NCBI RefSeq assembly: GCF_028994805.1
Contig: NZ_JAJQQP010000005.1
Location: forward strand, 62,001 to 126,000
DNA length: 64,000 bases
Direction of reading: 5' to 3'
Origin: Promicromonospora iranensis
GTDB taxonomy: Bacteria; Actinomycetota; Actinomycetes; Actinomycetales; Cellulomonadaceae
Below the pieces are notes generated by a model. That model was given only the letters and a program-made list of their open reading frames with translations. It was not told the origin of the DNA and made no database searches. This document shows, one piece after another, positions 1 to 7,745 of this stretch (position 1 is the stretch's first letter; each line of letters opens with the position of its first letter). The position numbers and the translations under genes are program-made.

Positions 1-48
1 ACCGTGGTGCCCAGAAGGGCGCCCGCGGTCGTGACCCGAGCGGCCCGG

Positions 49-909
49 TCAGATCGAGTTCACGATCCGCTCATGCTCCAGCTCCCCCTCGCGGGTCTGG
101 ATCCCCGCGGCCAGCAGCTCGTGCGCACGTCGCGTGACGTCGGGCCCCATCGTCGCCATCAGCCCGTCGTTCTCCACCGCGTACGCCGCGCGCGGGACCG
201 CCGGCGCCACCGCGTTCACCGCCGCCTTGATCGCGGACACGACCTCCGGCCCGAGCCGCGCGATCCGGCCAGCGAGCTCGCTCACGAAACCGTCCAGCTC
301 CGCGGCGGGAAGGGCCCGGTTCACCAGCCCGTACCGCTCGGCCAGCTCCGCGTCCACGAGCTCGCCGCCCAGGATGAGCTCGAGGGCGCGGGCCCGGCCC
401 GCCAGGCGGGTCATGTTCACGGTTCCGCCACCGCCCGGAAGGATGCCCATCAGGGCCTCCGTCTGCGACTGACCCGATCTGCCGATCGCCGCGAACCTCA
501 TGTCGAGGTACATGAGGAACTCGTTGCCGGCGCCGCGCGCGAAGCCGGACAGCTTGCCGATGGTGACCTGTGGCAGGTGGTGCACCTCCTCGCTCATGGC
601 CTGCAGGATGTTCATGCCGTCCGGCACCGGTGCCTCCTCGGCGGCGGCGATCGCCGCTCGGGTCGCCTTCGACAAGGCGTCCGGGTCGGTGAGGTAGCCC
701 ATGTCCCCGTGCGCGCTGAAGAACTCCGGGTCGGCGCTCTCGAACACGATCACGCGGATGCTCTCGTCCCTCCTGGCCCGGTTGATGAACCCGCGCAGCG
801 ACGGCAGCAGGACGCCGTCCATCAGGTTGAGGGGAGGGTGGTCGAGTGTCACGGTCGCGACGCCGTCCGATGATGTGATCCGGAGGCCGGGCAGGTTGTC
901 GTAGCTCAT
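49..909 (-). CDS. Enoyl-CoA hydratase/isomerase (crotonase) family protein
   Basis: A 286-residue protein of normal crotonase length. The N-terminal stretch reads VATVTLDHPPLNLMD, the usual first beta strands of the fold. An oxyanion-hole-like segment (KLSGFARGAGNEFLM, about residues 140-155) and a second one (ALMGILPGGGGTVNMTRLAG, about 190-210) follow in the expected order. The family hydrates or isomerises acyl-CoA thioesters in the cytoplasm; the substrate cannot be read from sequence. The ATG start is supported by a TAGGGT hexamer 8 bases upstream, so the message is probably leaderless or nearly so. It diverges from an HxlR regulator, a plausible but unproven controller. The G-rich second loop is intact, so nothing suggests a broken gene. 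Confidence 0.85.
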   Translation of the reverse strand: MSYDNLPGLRITSSDGVATVTLDHPPLNLMDGVLLPSLRGFINRARRDESIRVIVFESADPEFFSAHGDMGYLTDPDALSKATRAAIAAAEEAPVPDGMNILQAMSEEVHHLPQVTIGKLSGFARGAGNEFLMYLDMRFAAIGRSGQSQTEALMGILPGGGGTVNMTRLAGRARALELILGGELVDAELAERYGLVNRALPAAELDGFVSELAGRIARLGPEVVSAIKAAVNAVAPAVPRAAYAVENDGLMATMGPDVTRRAHELLAAGIQTREGELEHERIVNSI

Positions 910-964
910 GAGTCGTGACCCTAGGAAGCGACCGGGTAACCGACCGGGAACCTAGACTCGTGCT
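910..964. promoter_or_regulatory. Divergent promoter region between crotonase and HxlR genes
   Basis: On the plus strand TAGACT (953-958) lies 6 bases before the ATG at 965. On the minus strand TAGGGT (918-923) lies 8 bases before the ATG at 909. Both fit the TANNNT -10 pattern placed for leaderless transcripts. The 55-base gap would let one regulator, such as the HxlR protein, control both genes; no clear palindrome was seen. Confidence 0.5.
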
Positions 965-1342
965 ATGTCCGAGCTGGCTGTCGACATGTTCGACGAGATC
1001 TGCCCATCGCCGATGCAGCCCCTCCGGATGAAGGACAAGTGGGCGCCGATGGTCCTGCGCTGTCTGGAGGAGGGGCCACGCCGGTTCTCCGAGCTGCGCG
1101 TCCCGCTGCACCGCACCAGCGCCAAGGAGCTCACCCGGTCGCTCCGCAACCTGCAGCATGACGGCTTCGTGTGCCGGACGTCGGCGGGACGCACCGTGAC
1201 CTACGAGCTCACCGACCTCGGGCGCAGCCTGCTCGACCTGCTCGACACGGTCTACGCCTGGAGCGACGAGCACGGGGACGACCTCCTCGACGCCTACGAC
1301 CCGGATGACACCGCGGGTGGCCGAGGGGCGGTCAAGGAATAG
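965..1342 (+). CDS. HxlR-family winged-helix transcriptional regulator
   Basis: A 125-residue regulator of typical HxlR size. The MQPLRMKDKWAPMVLRCL segment, the FSELRVPL stretch before the recognition helix, and the wing region (GFVCRTSAGRTVTYELTDLG, residues about 82-101) are all in the family order. An early cysteine (CPSPMQPL) precedes the helix-turn-helix, as in redox- or thiol-reactive HxlR proteins, but whether it senses anything is unknown. It is a cytoplasmic DNA-binding protein, probably dimeric. It is transcribed away from the crotonase gene, and its 3' end overlaps the end of the convergent TspO-like gene by 11 bases. The start is supported by a -10 hexamer 6 bases upstream. Confidence 0.88.
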   Translation: MSELAVDMFDEICPSPMQPLRMKDKWAPMVLRCLEEGPRRFSELRVPLHRTSAKELTRSLRNLQHDGFVCRTSAGRTVTYELTDLGRSLLDLLDTVYAWSDEHGDDLLDAYDPDDTAGGRGAVKE

Positions 1343-2138
1343 CGGAGACCGTGCGGGTGGCGGCGCGCAGCCTCAGGGCCCCCGCCACCCCGAGGACGAC
1401 GACGGCCGTGGCGGCCGCTGCCACCGCGGTCGGGCCCGACTGGGGTGCGCCGTCCCATCGGGCCACCGCGATCCAGGCCAGTCCCCACGCGATCGCGACG
1501 GCCACGGCGATGCGGCCCCCGCTCCGCGCCGCCAGGACGACGCCGACAGCGCCGACCACCGCGAGGACCGCGACCGCCCACCAGTCCGGGTCGATGCCGG
1601 CCCCGTCGAACCCGGAGGCAGTGAGGGCCGCCGCCACGTTGGCGGCGGTGGCCACGCAGACCCAGCCGAAGTAGAGGCCGAGCGAGCCGTCGACGAGGAC
1701 GCGCTCCAGCATCCCGGCGGGGCGCGTCCGCACGAGGATCACGAACACCCGGCTGAGCAGCGCGAGCAGCACCCCGATCACGGCCACGCTCGCCCAGAGC
1801 CAGCCCGCCTGGACCACCAGGATCCACGCCGCGTTGAGCAGCATGGTCCCGGCGACCGGCAGCCGGAGGCGACGCTGTCGGTCCGCGGACGCCGGGGCGG
1901 GGAACCACTGCAGCACCGTGTACCCCGCCAGCCCGGCATAGACGACGGTCCACACCGAGAAGGCGGCGGAAGCGGGTGCGAGCAGCGTGGCGTCAGGGGC
2001 GAGCGCGCCGCCGGCCGCCGACGCGATACGGGTCCCGCCGAACACGCCGACGCCGATCATGGAGCCCACCAGGCAGGCCAGGTAGCTGACGGTGACGACG
2101 ATCTGCTGGGTCCGGTCGGTCGAATGCTGTCCCGTCAT
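1332..2138 (-). CDS. TspO/MBR-related tryptophan-rich membrane protein
   Basis: A 268-residue integral membrane protein with about seven to eight hydrophobic segments. Tryptophan-containing helices (FSVWTVVYAGLAGYTVLQW, LNAAWILVVQAGWLWASV, LGLYFGWVCVATAANVAA) match the actinobacterial tryptophan-rich sensory protein group. That group is longer than the five-helix TspO proper (about 160 residues). TspO proteins bind tetrapyrroles or sterols, but a ligand here is only inference. The start follows a GAGGAC sequence. The gene ends inside the last codons of the convergent HxlR gene and is divergent from the SDR-DUF2867 gene. Confidence 0.7.
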   Translation of the reverse strand: MTGQHSTDRTQQIVVTVSYLACLVGSMIGVGVFGGTRIASAAGGALAPDATLLAPASAAFSVWTVVYAGLAGYTVLQWFPAPASADRQRRLRLPVAGTMLLNAAWILVVQAGWLWASVAVIGVLLALLSRVFVILVRTRPAGMLERVLVDGSLGLYFGWVCVATAANVAAALTASGFDGAGIDPDWWAVAVLAVVGAVGVVLAARSGGRIAVAVAIAWGLAWIAVARWDGAPQSGPTAVAAAATAVVVLGVAGALRLRAATRTVSAIP

Positions 2139-2262
2139 GGGTCCTCACTCCTCGGGTCGGTGGCCCGCTCGCGCCCGGTGCCTGAGCCGTGAGCGGCGAA
2201 TATCGCTAGCCTATCTAGTAATCTTCCAGGATTCACGATGTCGAGCGAAAGGCGGTCCTGCC

Positions 2263-3750
2263 ATGACGGACGCCGCGACGGTCCTTGTCACCGGGGCCAC
2301 CGGCTATATCGGCGGACGGCTGGTACCCGAGCTGATCGCTGCCGGCTACCGGGTGCGTGTGCTGGCCCGGCACCCCGAACGGATCTCCTCCCGTGAGTGG
2401 TCCGACGACGTGGAGGTCGTGGCCGGTGACGCCACGTCACGTCCGGACCTGCGGCGAGCGCTCGACGGCGTCGACGTCGCGTACTACCTCATCCACGCCC
2501 TCGGGTCGGGGCCAGGGTTCGCCGAACGCGACCGTGACACCGCCCGCGGCTTCGCGGTCGTGGCGAGGGAGGTCGGCGTCTCACGTCTCGTCTACCTCGG
2601 CGGGCTGCACCCGGACGCGGAACGGCTCTCGCCCCACCTGGAGTCCCGTCGCGAGGTCGGGGAGATCCTGCTGGACAGCGGGGTGCCGACGGTCGTGCTG
2701 CGGGCCGCGGTGATCCTGGGCTCGGGCAGCGCGTCCTTCGAGATGATGCGTTACCTCACCGAACGGCTCCCGGCGATGGTGGCGCCCCGCTGGATCAACA
2801 ACCGGATCCAGCCGATCGCCGTGCGCGACGTGCTGCGCTACCTCGTGGGCGCGGCGAGCATTCCGTCCGAGGTGAGCCGGGGCTTCGACATCGGCGGTCC
2901 CGACGTCCTCACCTATCGCGAGATGATGCAGCGCTACGCCGCCGTCGCGGGCCTGCGCCCCCGGGTCATCCGCGCGGTCCCGGTGCTGACGCCGGGCCTG
3001 GCCAGCCTGTGGGTCGGTCTGGTGACGCCGGTACCGCCGGCGATCGCCCGCCCGCTGGTCGGATCCCTGGTGCACGAGGTCGTGGCGCGGGAAGACGACA
3101 TCAAGGAGTACGTGCCCGACCCACCTGAAGGGCTGATCGGCTTCGACCAGGCGGTCGATCTCGCCCTGGCGCGCATCCAGGACCTGGACGTGCGCACGAG
3201 CTGGGTGTCGGCCTCCACCCCGGGGGCGCCGTCCGACCCGCTGCCCGACGACCCCGACTGGGCGGGCGGGAGCCTGCTGGTGGACGACCGGTCGGTCGTG
3301 GTGGACACGACCCGCGAGTCGCTCTGGACGGTCATCGAGGGTATCGGCGGGGCGCACGGCTGGTACTCCTGGCGCCTGGGCTGGGTGGCCCGGGGCGCCC
3401 TGGACCGCCTCTTCGGTGGCCCGGGCCTACGTCGCGGACGACGGCACCCGCACCGCCTCGCGCCCGGCGACGCGCTCGACTGGTGGCGGGTGGAGAAGGT
3501 GGAACCGGGGGAGATGCTGCGGCTGCGGGCCGAGATGCGCCTGCCGGGGCTCGCCTGGCTGGAGCTGTCCGTCGAGGGCGAGCCCGGTGGCCGCCCGACG
3601 TTCCGGCAGCGCGCCGTCTTCCTGCCGCGCGGGCTCCCCGGGCAGCTGTACTGGTGGGCGATCAGCCCGTTCCACGGGATTGTGTTCGGGGGCATGCAGC
3701 GCAACATCGCCCGCGCGGCGCAGGAGCACGGCATGGAGCAGGGGTACTGA
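2263..3750 (+). CDS. NAD(P)-binding SDR-like protein with C-terminal DUF2867 domain
   Basis: A 495-residue two-domain protein. Residues 1-300 form an atypical SDR/NmrA-like Rossmann domain with the nucleotide motif VTGATGYIGGRL near the N terminus and YYLIHALGSG further on. Residues about 340-495 match DUF2867, with WYSWRLGWVARG, WWRVEKVEPGE and the end segment YWWAISPFHGIVFGGMQ. The family is annotated as a putative NAD-dependent epimerase or reductase; the substrate is unknown. I start the gene at the ATG at 2263 because the Rossmann motif follows at once and AAAGG lies upstream. An in-frame upstream extension looks non-protein-like and overlaps the divergent TspO promoter. Confidence 0.85.
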   Translation: MTDAATVLVTGATGYIGGRLVPELIAAGYRVRVLARHPERISSREWSDDVEVVAGDATSRPDLRRALDGVDVAYYLIHALGSGPGFAERDRDTARGFAVVAREVGVSRLVYLGGLHPDAERLSPHLESRREVGEILLDSGVPTVVLRAAVILGSGSASFEMMRYLTERLPAMVAPRWINNRIQPIAVRDVLRYLVGAASIPSEVSRGFDIGGPDVLTYREMMQRYAAVAGLRPRVIRAVPVLTPGLASLWVGLVTPVPPAIARPLVGSLVHEVVAREDDIKEYVPDPPEGLIGFDQAVDLALARIQDLDVRTSWVSASTPGAPSDPLPDDPDWAGGSLLVDDRSVVVDTTRESLWTVIEGIGGAHGWYSWRLGWVARGALDRLFGGPGLRRGRRHPHRLAPGDALDWWRVEKVEPGEMLRLRAEMRLPGLAWLELSVEGEPGGRPTFRQRAVFLPRGLPGQLYWWAISPFHGIVFGGMQRNIARAAQEHGMEQGY

Positions 3751-3786
3751 GCCGTGGCTCCGTCGTCTGCCGGCTGCGCGTCGCCC

Positions 3787-4446
3787 TCAGGTCACCAACC
3801 CGTTGCGGTAGGCGTACACCACGGCCTGCACGCGGTCGCGCAGGCCGAGCTTCGCCAGGAGCCGCGACACGTACGTCTTGACCGTCTCCTGGCTGATCAC
3901 CAGTGTGGCCGCGATCTCGCCGTTCGACTGGCCGTCGGCGATGAGGCGCAGCACCTCCAGCTCGCGCCGGGTCAGCTCGGTGTCACCGGAGGCGCTCTCG
4001 GTGGGCCGGATCCGCGCCGCGTACCTGCCGACGAGCTGCCGGGTCACCTCGGGTGCCAGCAGCGCGGCCCCGGCCGCGACGGTGCGGATGCCGGTCAGCA
4101 GCTGCGCCGCGGGGGCGTCCTTGAGCAGGAACCCGCTCGCCCCGGCGCGCAGCGCCTCGTAGACGTACTCGTCGAGGTTGAACGTCGTCACGACGAGCAC
4201 CTTGACGGGCTCCTCCACCCCGGCACCGGCGAGGAGACGGGTCGCCTCGATGCCGTCGAGCACCGGCATGCGGACGTCCATCACCACGATGTCGGGGCGC
4301 AGCCGGCGCGCGAGGTCGACGGCGGCCCGACCGTCCCCGCACTCGCCCACCACCTCCAGGTCGGGCTGGGCATCGATGATGGTCGCGAACCCGGTCCGGA
4401 TCAGCACCTGGTCGTCGCAGACCAGGACCCGGGTCGGCGCGCTCAC
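3787..4446 (-). CDS. NarL/FixJ-type response regulator
   Basis: A 219-residue response regulator. The receiver domain (residues 1-120) has the acidic pair DD at 11-12, the phosphoacceptor Asp57 in IVVMDVRMP, and the conserved Lys in FLLKDAP. The C-terminal LuxR helix-turn-helix (about 150-215) reads LTRRELEVLRLIADGQSNGEIA and ETVKTYVSRLLAKLGLRDR. It starts with GTG and overlaps the kinase stop by 4 bases, so the two are co-translated. Phosphorylated protein would bind DNA as a dimer. The targets are not visible, though the upstream CPBP protease in the same operon suggests an envelope-related response. Confidence 0.93.
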   Translation of the reverse strand: MSAPTRVLVCDDQVLIRTGFATIIDAQPDLEVVGECGDGRAAVDLARRLRPDIVVMDVRMPVLDGIEATRLLAGAGVEEPVKVLVVTTFNLDEYVYEALRAGASGFLLKDAPAAQLLTGIRTVAAGAALLAPEVTRQLVGRYAARIRPTESASGDTELTRRELEVLRLIADGQSNGEIAATLVISQETVKTYVSRLLAKLGLRDRVQAVVYAYRNGLVT

Positions 4447-5642
4447 GAGCGGCTCCCGGTGGGGATGCGGGCCAGCACGACGAAGCCGCCGTCGTCCGTC
4501 GGGTGGGTGCTGAGCTCGCCGCCCAGGGCCGCGACCCGTTCCCGGAGCCCGATCAGGCCGCGCCCGCTTCCGGCCGGAGCACCGCGCGAGCCTGCCCGAG
4601 GGCCGCGCTGTGCGCCGGCTTCCGTGCCCGGCCCTGCCGTGCTGACCTCCACGGTGATCTCCCTGTCGTCGTAGTGCACGGTGACCGCCGTCGGGCGGCC
4701 GTAAGCGTGCTTGAGGGCGTTCGTCAGCGACTCCTGGACCACGCGGTGCGCCGTGCGTTCGGCGCTGCCCGCCTCCTGGGCGGGCGTGCCCTCCTCGGTG
4801 AGCTCCACCGGCTGCCCGGCCTGGCGGGTCTGCTCGACGAGGGTCCGGTGGTCGCCGTCGGTCTGTGTCCTGGCGGCACCCTCGTGCCCGGGGTCGAGCA
4901 GGTCGAGCAGGTTCCGCAGGTCGCCGATGGCCCGCCGGCCGGTGTCGCCGACGGCGGTCAGGGTCGCGTCGAGCCGGTCCGGCTTCGCAGTCAGGTACCG
5001 CGCCGCCTCCGTCTGCACGACCATCGCCGTCACGTGATGGGTCACGACGTCGTGCAGCTCGCGGGCGATGCGGGTGCGCTCGGCGGCGCGGGTGTCCTCG
5101 GCGACCCGGAGGCGGCGTTCTGCCTCGGCCGCCCGGCTGGACCGCAGCCAGGTGCCGATGCCCCACGCCAAGGCCATGACCAGGTAGAACGTCAGGTACT
5201 CGTCCACGCGCTCCGCGCCGGTCAGCCGGTCGAGCATGACCGCCAGCCCCACGTACGCCACGGAGAGCGCGACGGCGGCGAGCCGACGGCGGTGCGCCAG
5301 GTGCGCACCCGCGCTCACCAGCGCGATGCCGAGCGCGTTGGACCCGAACGAGTGGTACCCCTGGACCTGGCTGACCACGAAGCCGAGCGAGACCAGCGCG
5401 ACGCACAGGGCCGGCCACCGCCGGCGCACGGCGAGCGGGAGGCACTGGAGCGCGATGACCAGCACCGCGACACCGTCGAACGGACGGACGGGCACCTCGC
5501 CGACCTGCGTCCCGTACTCGCGGAGCACGGGCACGAACGCCGCACCGGCGAGCGCGAGGGCGAGCGGCAGGTCCCGGACCGTGACGTCGAGCCGGTGCCA
5601 CCGGTCGCGCCACCGATTCGGGACCTGCCGGAGATCGATCAC
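4443..5642 (-). CDS. Sensor histidine kinase, HisKA_3 type
   Basis: A 399-residue membrane kinase. The first 165 residues hold about four or five membrane segments without a large extracellular sensor, as in DesK/LiaS-like actinobacterial kinases. A dimerisation helix follows, with the H-box RIARELHDVVTHHV carrying His197 as phosphorylation site. The ATPase domain contains VVQESLTNALKHAYG (N box) and GRGLIGLRERVAALGG (G box). It begins with GTG inside the stop of the upstream CPBP gene (4-base overlap) and ends in a 4-base overlap with the response regulator. A low-complexity Gly/Ala-rich insertion separates the N and G boxes. The signal sensed is unknown. Confidence 0.92.
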   Translation of the reverse strand: MIDLRQVPNRWRDRWHRLDVTVRDLPLALALAGAAFVPVLREYGTQVGEVPVRPFDGVAVLVIALQCLPLAVRRRWPALCVALVSLGFVVSQVQGYHSFGSNALGIALVSAGAHLAHRRRLAAVALSVAYVGLAVMLDRLTGAERVDEYLTFYLVMALAWGIGTWLRSSRAAEAERRLRVAEDTRAAERTRIARELHDVVTHHVTAMVVQTEAARYLTAKPDRLDATLTAVGDTGRRAIGDLRNLLDLLDPGHEGAARTQTDGDHRTLVEQTRQAGQPVELTEEGTPAQEAGSAERTAHRVVQESLTNALKHAYGRPTAVTVHYDDREITVEVSTAGPGTEAGAQRGPRAGSRGAPAGSGRGLIGLRERVAALGGELSTHPTDDGGFVVLARIPTGSRS

Positions 5643-6469
5643 CGGGGGAGCGTAACGGCCGCGTCGGCCCGGGTGCCGCGCCGACGCGGGATCACGTGAC
5701 CACGCCGGTAGGCCAGCCGCATGAACACCGCGGCGACCAGCAGGCAGAACACGATCGAGAACAGGCTGCCCTCGGGGCCGAACTCCCCGCCCGTGATCAG
5801 CACGGGGCCCGACGTCGTCGCGTCCAGCAGGCCCTGCGGGGTGTTGTTGCCCGAGACCTCCGTGCTGAAGATGGCGCTCCCCGCGATGTTCCAGCCGAAG
5901 TGCAGACCGATCGGCACCCAGAGCTTGTGGGTGGCAACGTACGCAGCGGTGAGCATGCCGCCCGCGATGGCGATCGCGAGGGCGCCCCACAGGGTGGCGT
6001 TCGGGTTGACCAGGTGGACCAGGCCGAACAGCACGCTGGTCAGGACCAGAGCGATCCAGGTGCCGGTCCACCCCTTGATGATCCGGAACAGGACGCCGCG
6101 GAAGATCAGCTCCTCCACCACGGCGACGGACGCCATGACGCCGAGCAGTCCCACCGCGCCCGCCGTCGTGCCCAGGCCGTGGACCGTGTAGCTGCCGAGG
6201 AAGGCGAGGCTCACGATGACCAGGCTGAACAGTGCCACACCGAGCAGCGTGCCCCAGGCGAGACCGGACGCGGCCCCCTGCCGGGACACCTCTACGACGG
6301 CGCGGTGCTCGGTGCGCCGTACCACCCAGGCGTAGACGAGGACCGCGACCACGGCGGTCACCAGCCCGACGACGAGCGCCAGCCAGGGGCTGTCGCCGAC
6401 CAGCAGCGAACCCTGGCTGCCGAGGAAAGAGACCGCTACAACGGCCAAGAGCTGCCACACCAGACGCAC
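5639..6469 (-). CDS. CPBP-family intramembrane metalloprotease
   Basis: A 276-residue polytopic membrane protein with about seven to eight hydrophobic helices. The CPBP (Abi/CaaX) motifs are complete: EE at 119-120 with Arg124 (VVEELIFRG), His152 in FGLVHLVN, and His190 with Asn194 in HFGWN. These residues form the metal site of the family, which cleaves substrates within the membrane or acts in prenyl-protein or bacteriocin-related processing. GTG is the start, preceded by AAGGAG with 5-base spacing. It is the first gene of an operon with the histidine kinase and response regulator, overlapping the kinase by 4 bases, so protease and signalling are probably linked. Confidence 0.88.
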   Translation of the reverse strand: MRLVWQLLAVVAVSFLGSQGSLLVGDSPWLALVVGLVTAVVAVLVYAWVVRRTEHRAVVEVSRQGAASGLAWGTLLGVALFSLVIVSLAFLGSYTVHGLGTTAGAVGLLGVMASVAVVEELIFRGVLFRIIKGWTGTWIALVLTSVLFGLVHLVNPNATLWGALAIAIAGGMLTAAYVATHKLWVPIGLHFGWNIAGSAIFSTEVSGNNTPQGLLDATTSGPVLITGGEFGPEGSLFSIVFCLLVAAVFMRLAYRRGHVIPRRRGTRADAAVTLPR

Positions 6470-6600
6470 GATGACTCCTTCGAGAAGCCGCAGCCGGAGT
6501 GCCGCGGACTACCCCGAACGCTATGGATCCGGCCGCCTCAGGTAGTCACCGCACGGTGGACACTCGCACGTAGCTCGCACGGGGGACAGACTGGGCAGCT

Positions 6601-7191
6601 ATGCGCAGCACTCTCGACCGGATCAGGGCGGAGATCGTCGCCCACGAGTCCAACGCCTGGGCGCGCGACCTCGGCTACGAGCCGCTCTACGCGGCGGCGC
6701 CCGGCGCCCGCATCGCGCTCATCGGGCAGGCGCCCGGCCGCAAGGCACAGGAGAGCGGCATCCCGTGGAACGACGCCAGCGGTGTGCGGCTACGGAGCTG
6801 GCTCGGCGTCGACGACGTGCAGTTCTACGACCCGAACCTGTTCGCGATCATTCCCATGGACTTCTATTACCCGGGCAAGGGTGCCTCGGGCGACCTCCCG
6901 CCCCGCAAGGACTTCGCGGGACGGTGGCACCAGCGGATCCTCGCGGAGCTGCCGGACCTCCGTCTCACCGTCCTGGTCGGCGGCTACGCCCAGAAGTACT
7001 ACCTGGCGGGGCGGGCGAAGCCGACCCTGACCGAGACCGTGCGTGCCTACGCCGAGTACCTGCCGTTCACGATCCCGCTCGTCCACCCGTCGCCGCTGAA
7101 CTTCCGCTGGCAGACCAAGAACCCGTGGTTCGAGGAGGAGGTCGTGCCCGCGCTGCGCTCGCTGGTGGCGGAGGCGCTCGCGGGTACGTGA
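6601..7191 (+). CDS. Uracil-DNA glycosylase family protein
   Basis: A 196-residue protein with the two signature regions of the uracil-DNA glycosylase superfamily: GQAPGRKAQESGIPWND (motif 1, about residues 42-58) and HPSPLNFRW (motif 2, about 161-169). The cysteines that bind the Fe-S cluster in family 4 and 5 enzymes are absent, so this belongs with the short cluster-free group. It may excise uracil or related bases from DNA, but activity is not proven. It stands alone between a divergent operon and a convergent small regulator. Confidence 0.8.
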   Translation: MRSTLDRIRAEIVAHESNAWARDLGYEPLYAAAPGARIALIGQAPGRKAQESGIPWNDASGVRLRSWLGVDDVQFYDPNLFAIIPMDFYYPGKGASGDLPPRKDFAGRWHQRILAELPDLRLTVLVGGYAQKYYLAGRAKPTLTETVRAYAEYLPFTIPLVHPSPLNFRWQTKNPWFEEEVVPALRSLVAEALAGT

Positions 7192-7223
7192 GGGGACAGC
7201 GGCCTCACGTCAGCCGGGTGCCG

Positions 7224-7532
7224 TCAGGCAGCGTCCTCGGACCGCGGGGTCGTTCCACGTTCTGACGGCTCGATTCCGCCGAGCGCGTCCTTGAGCAGTC
7301 GGGCCTTGTGGGCGAGCTCCAGGATCTGCAGCCCCTTCGCCGTCGGCTGCCAGCTCTGGCCGGTGTAGGTGAGCACCTCGTCCCCGTAGGCCAGACGGGT
7401 TGCCGTCAGGTGGTACTTGACCGTCGCGGAGTCTCGCTCGATCGCGGTGGCGGCAGCGCCGTACGAGCCGCACTCGTGCAGCGCCAGTACGGCAAGCAGG
7501 TTCTCGCTCGTGGCCTTCTTGGCGCGCACCAT
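7224..7532 (-). CDS. Small winged-helix protein resembling a LysR DNA-binding domain
   Basis: A 102-residue protein whose body (ENLLAVLALHECGSYGAAATA ... VLTYTGQSWQPTAKGLQIL) looks like a lone LysR-type winged helix-turn-helix without an effector domain. The ATG at 7532 is chosen because AAGGA lies 9 bases upstream and the translation before it does not look like protein. It is divergent from the large RHS toxin gene 213 bases away, so it is a candidate regulator of that gene. The family assignment is tentative. Confidence 0.6.
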   Translation of the reverse strand: MVRAKKATSENLLAVLALHECGSYGAAATAIERDSATVKYHLTATRLAYGDEVLTYTGQSWQPTAKGLQILELAHKARLLKDALGGIEPSERGTTPRSEDAA

Positions 7533-7745
7533 CGTGGCAGTTCCTTCCCCCTGGCGGCACTGGTGTGGCATACGGCTACACCGTAGGCATGCTGACACGT
7601 AGTCGTCAAAGTCCGACAAATCCGAAGATGCCATTTCACCCGTAGGTTTTCTTCCCCTGTTGGCCGCTGGGCAATGGCTGGTTGGGTACCGGTGGTTCGT
7701 TGACTTCCGCCTGAGACGGGCGGGGGCATTGCTCAGGGGGATCTG

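Noticed and set aside
1-48. First 48 bases, possibly the end of another gene
   Set aside because: Too short to tell; no recognisable coding end or signal.
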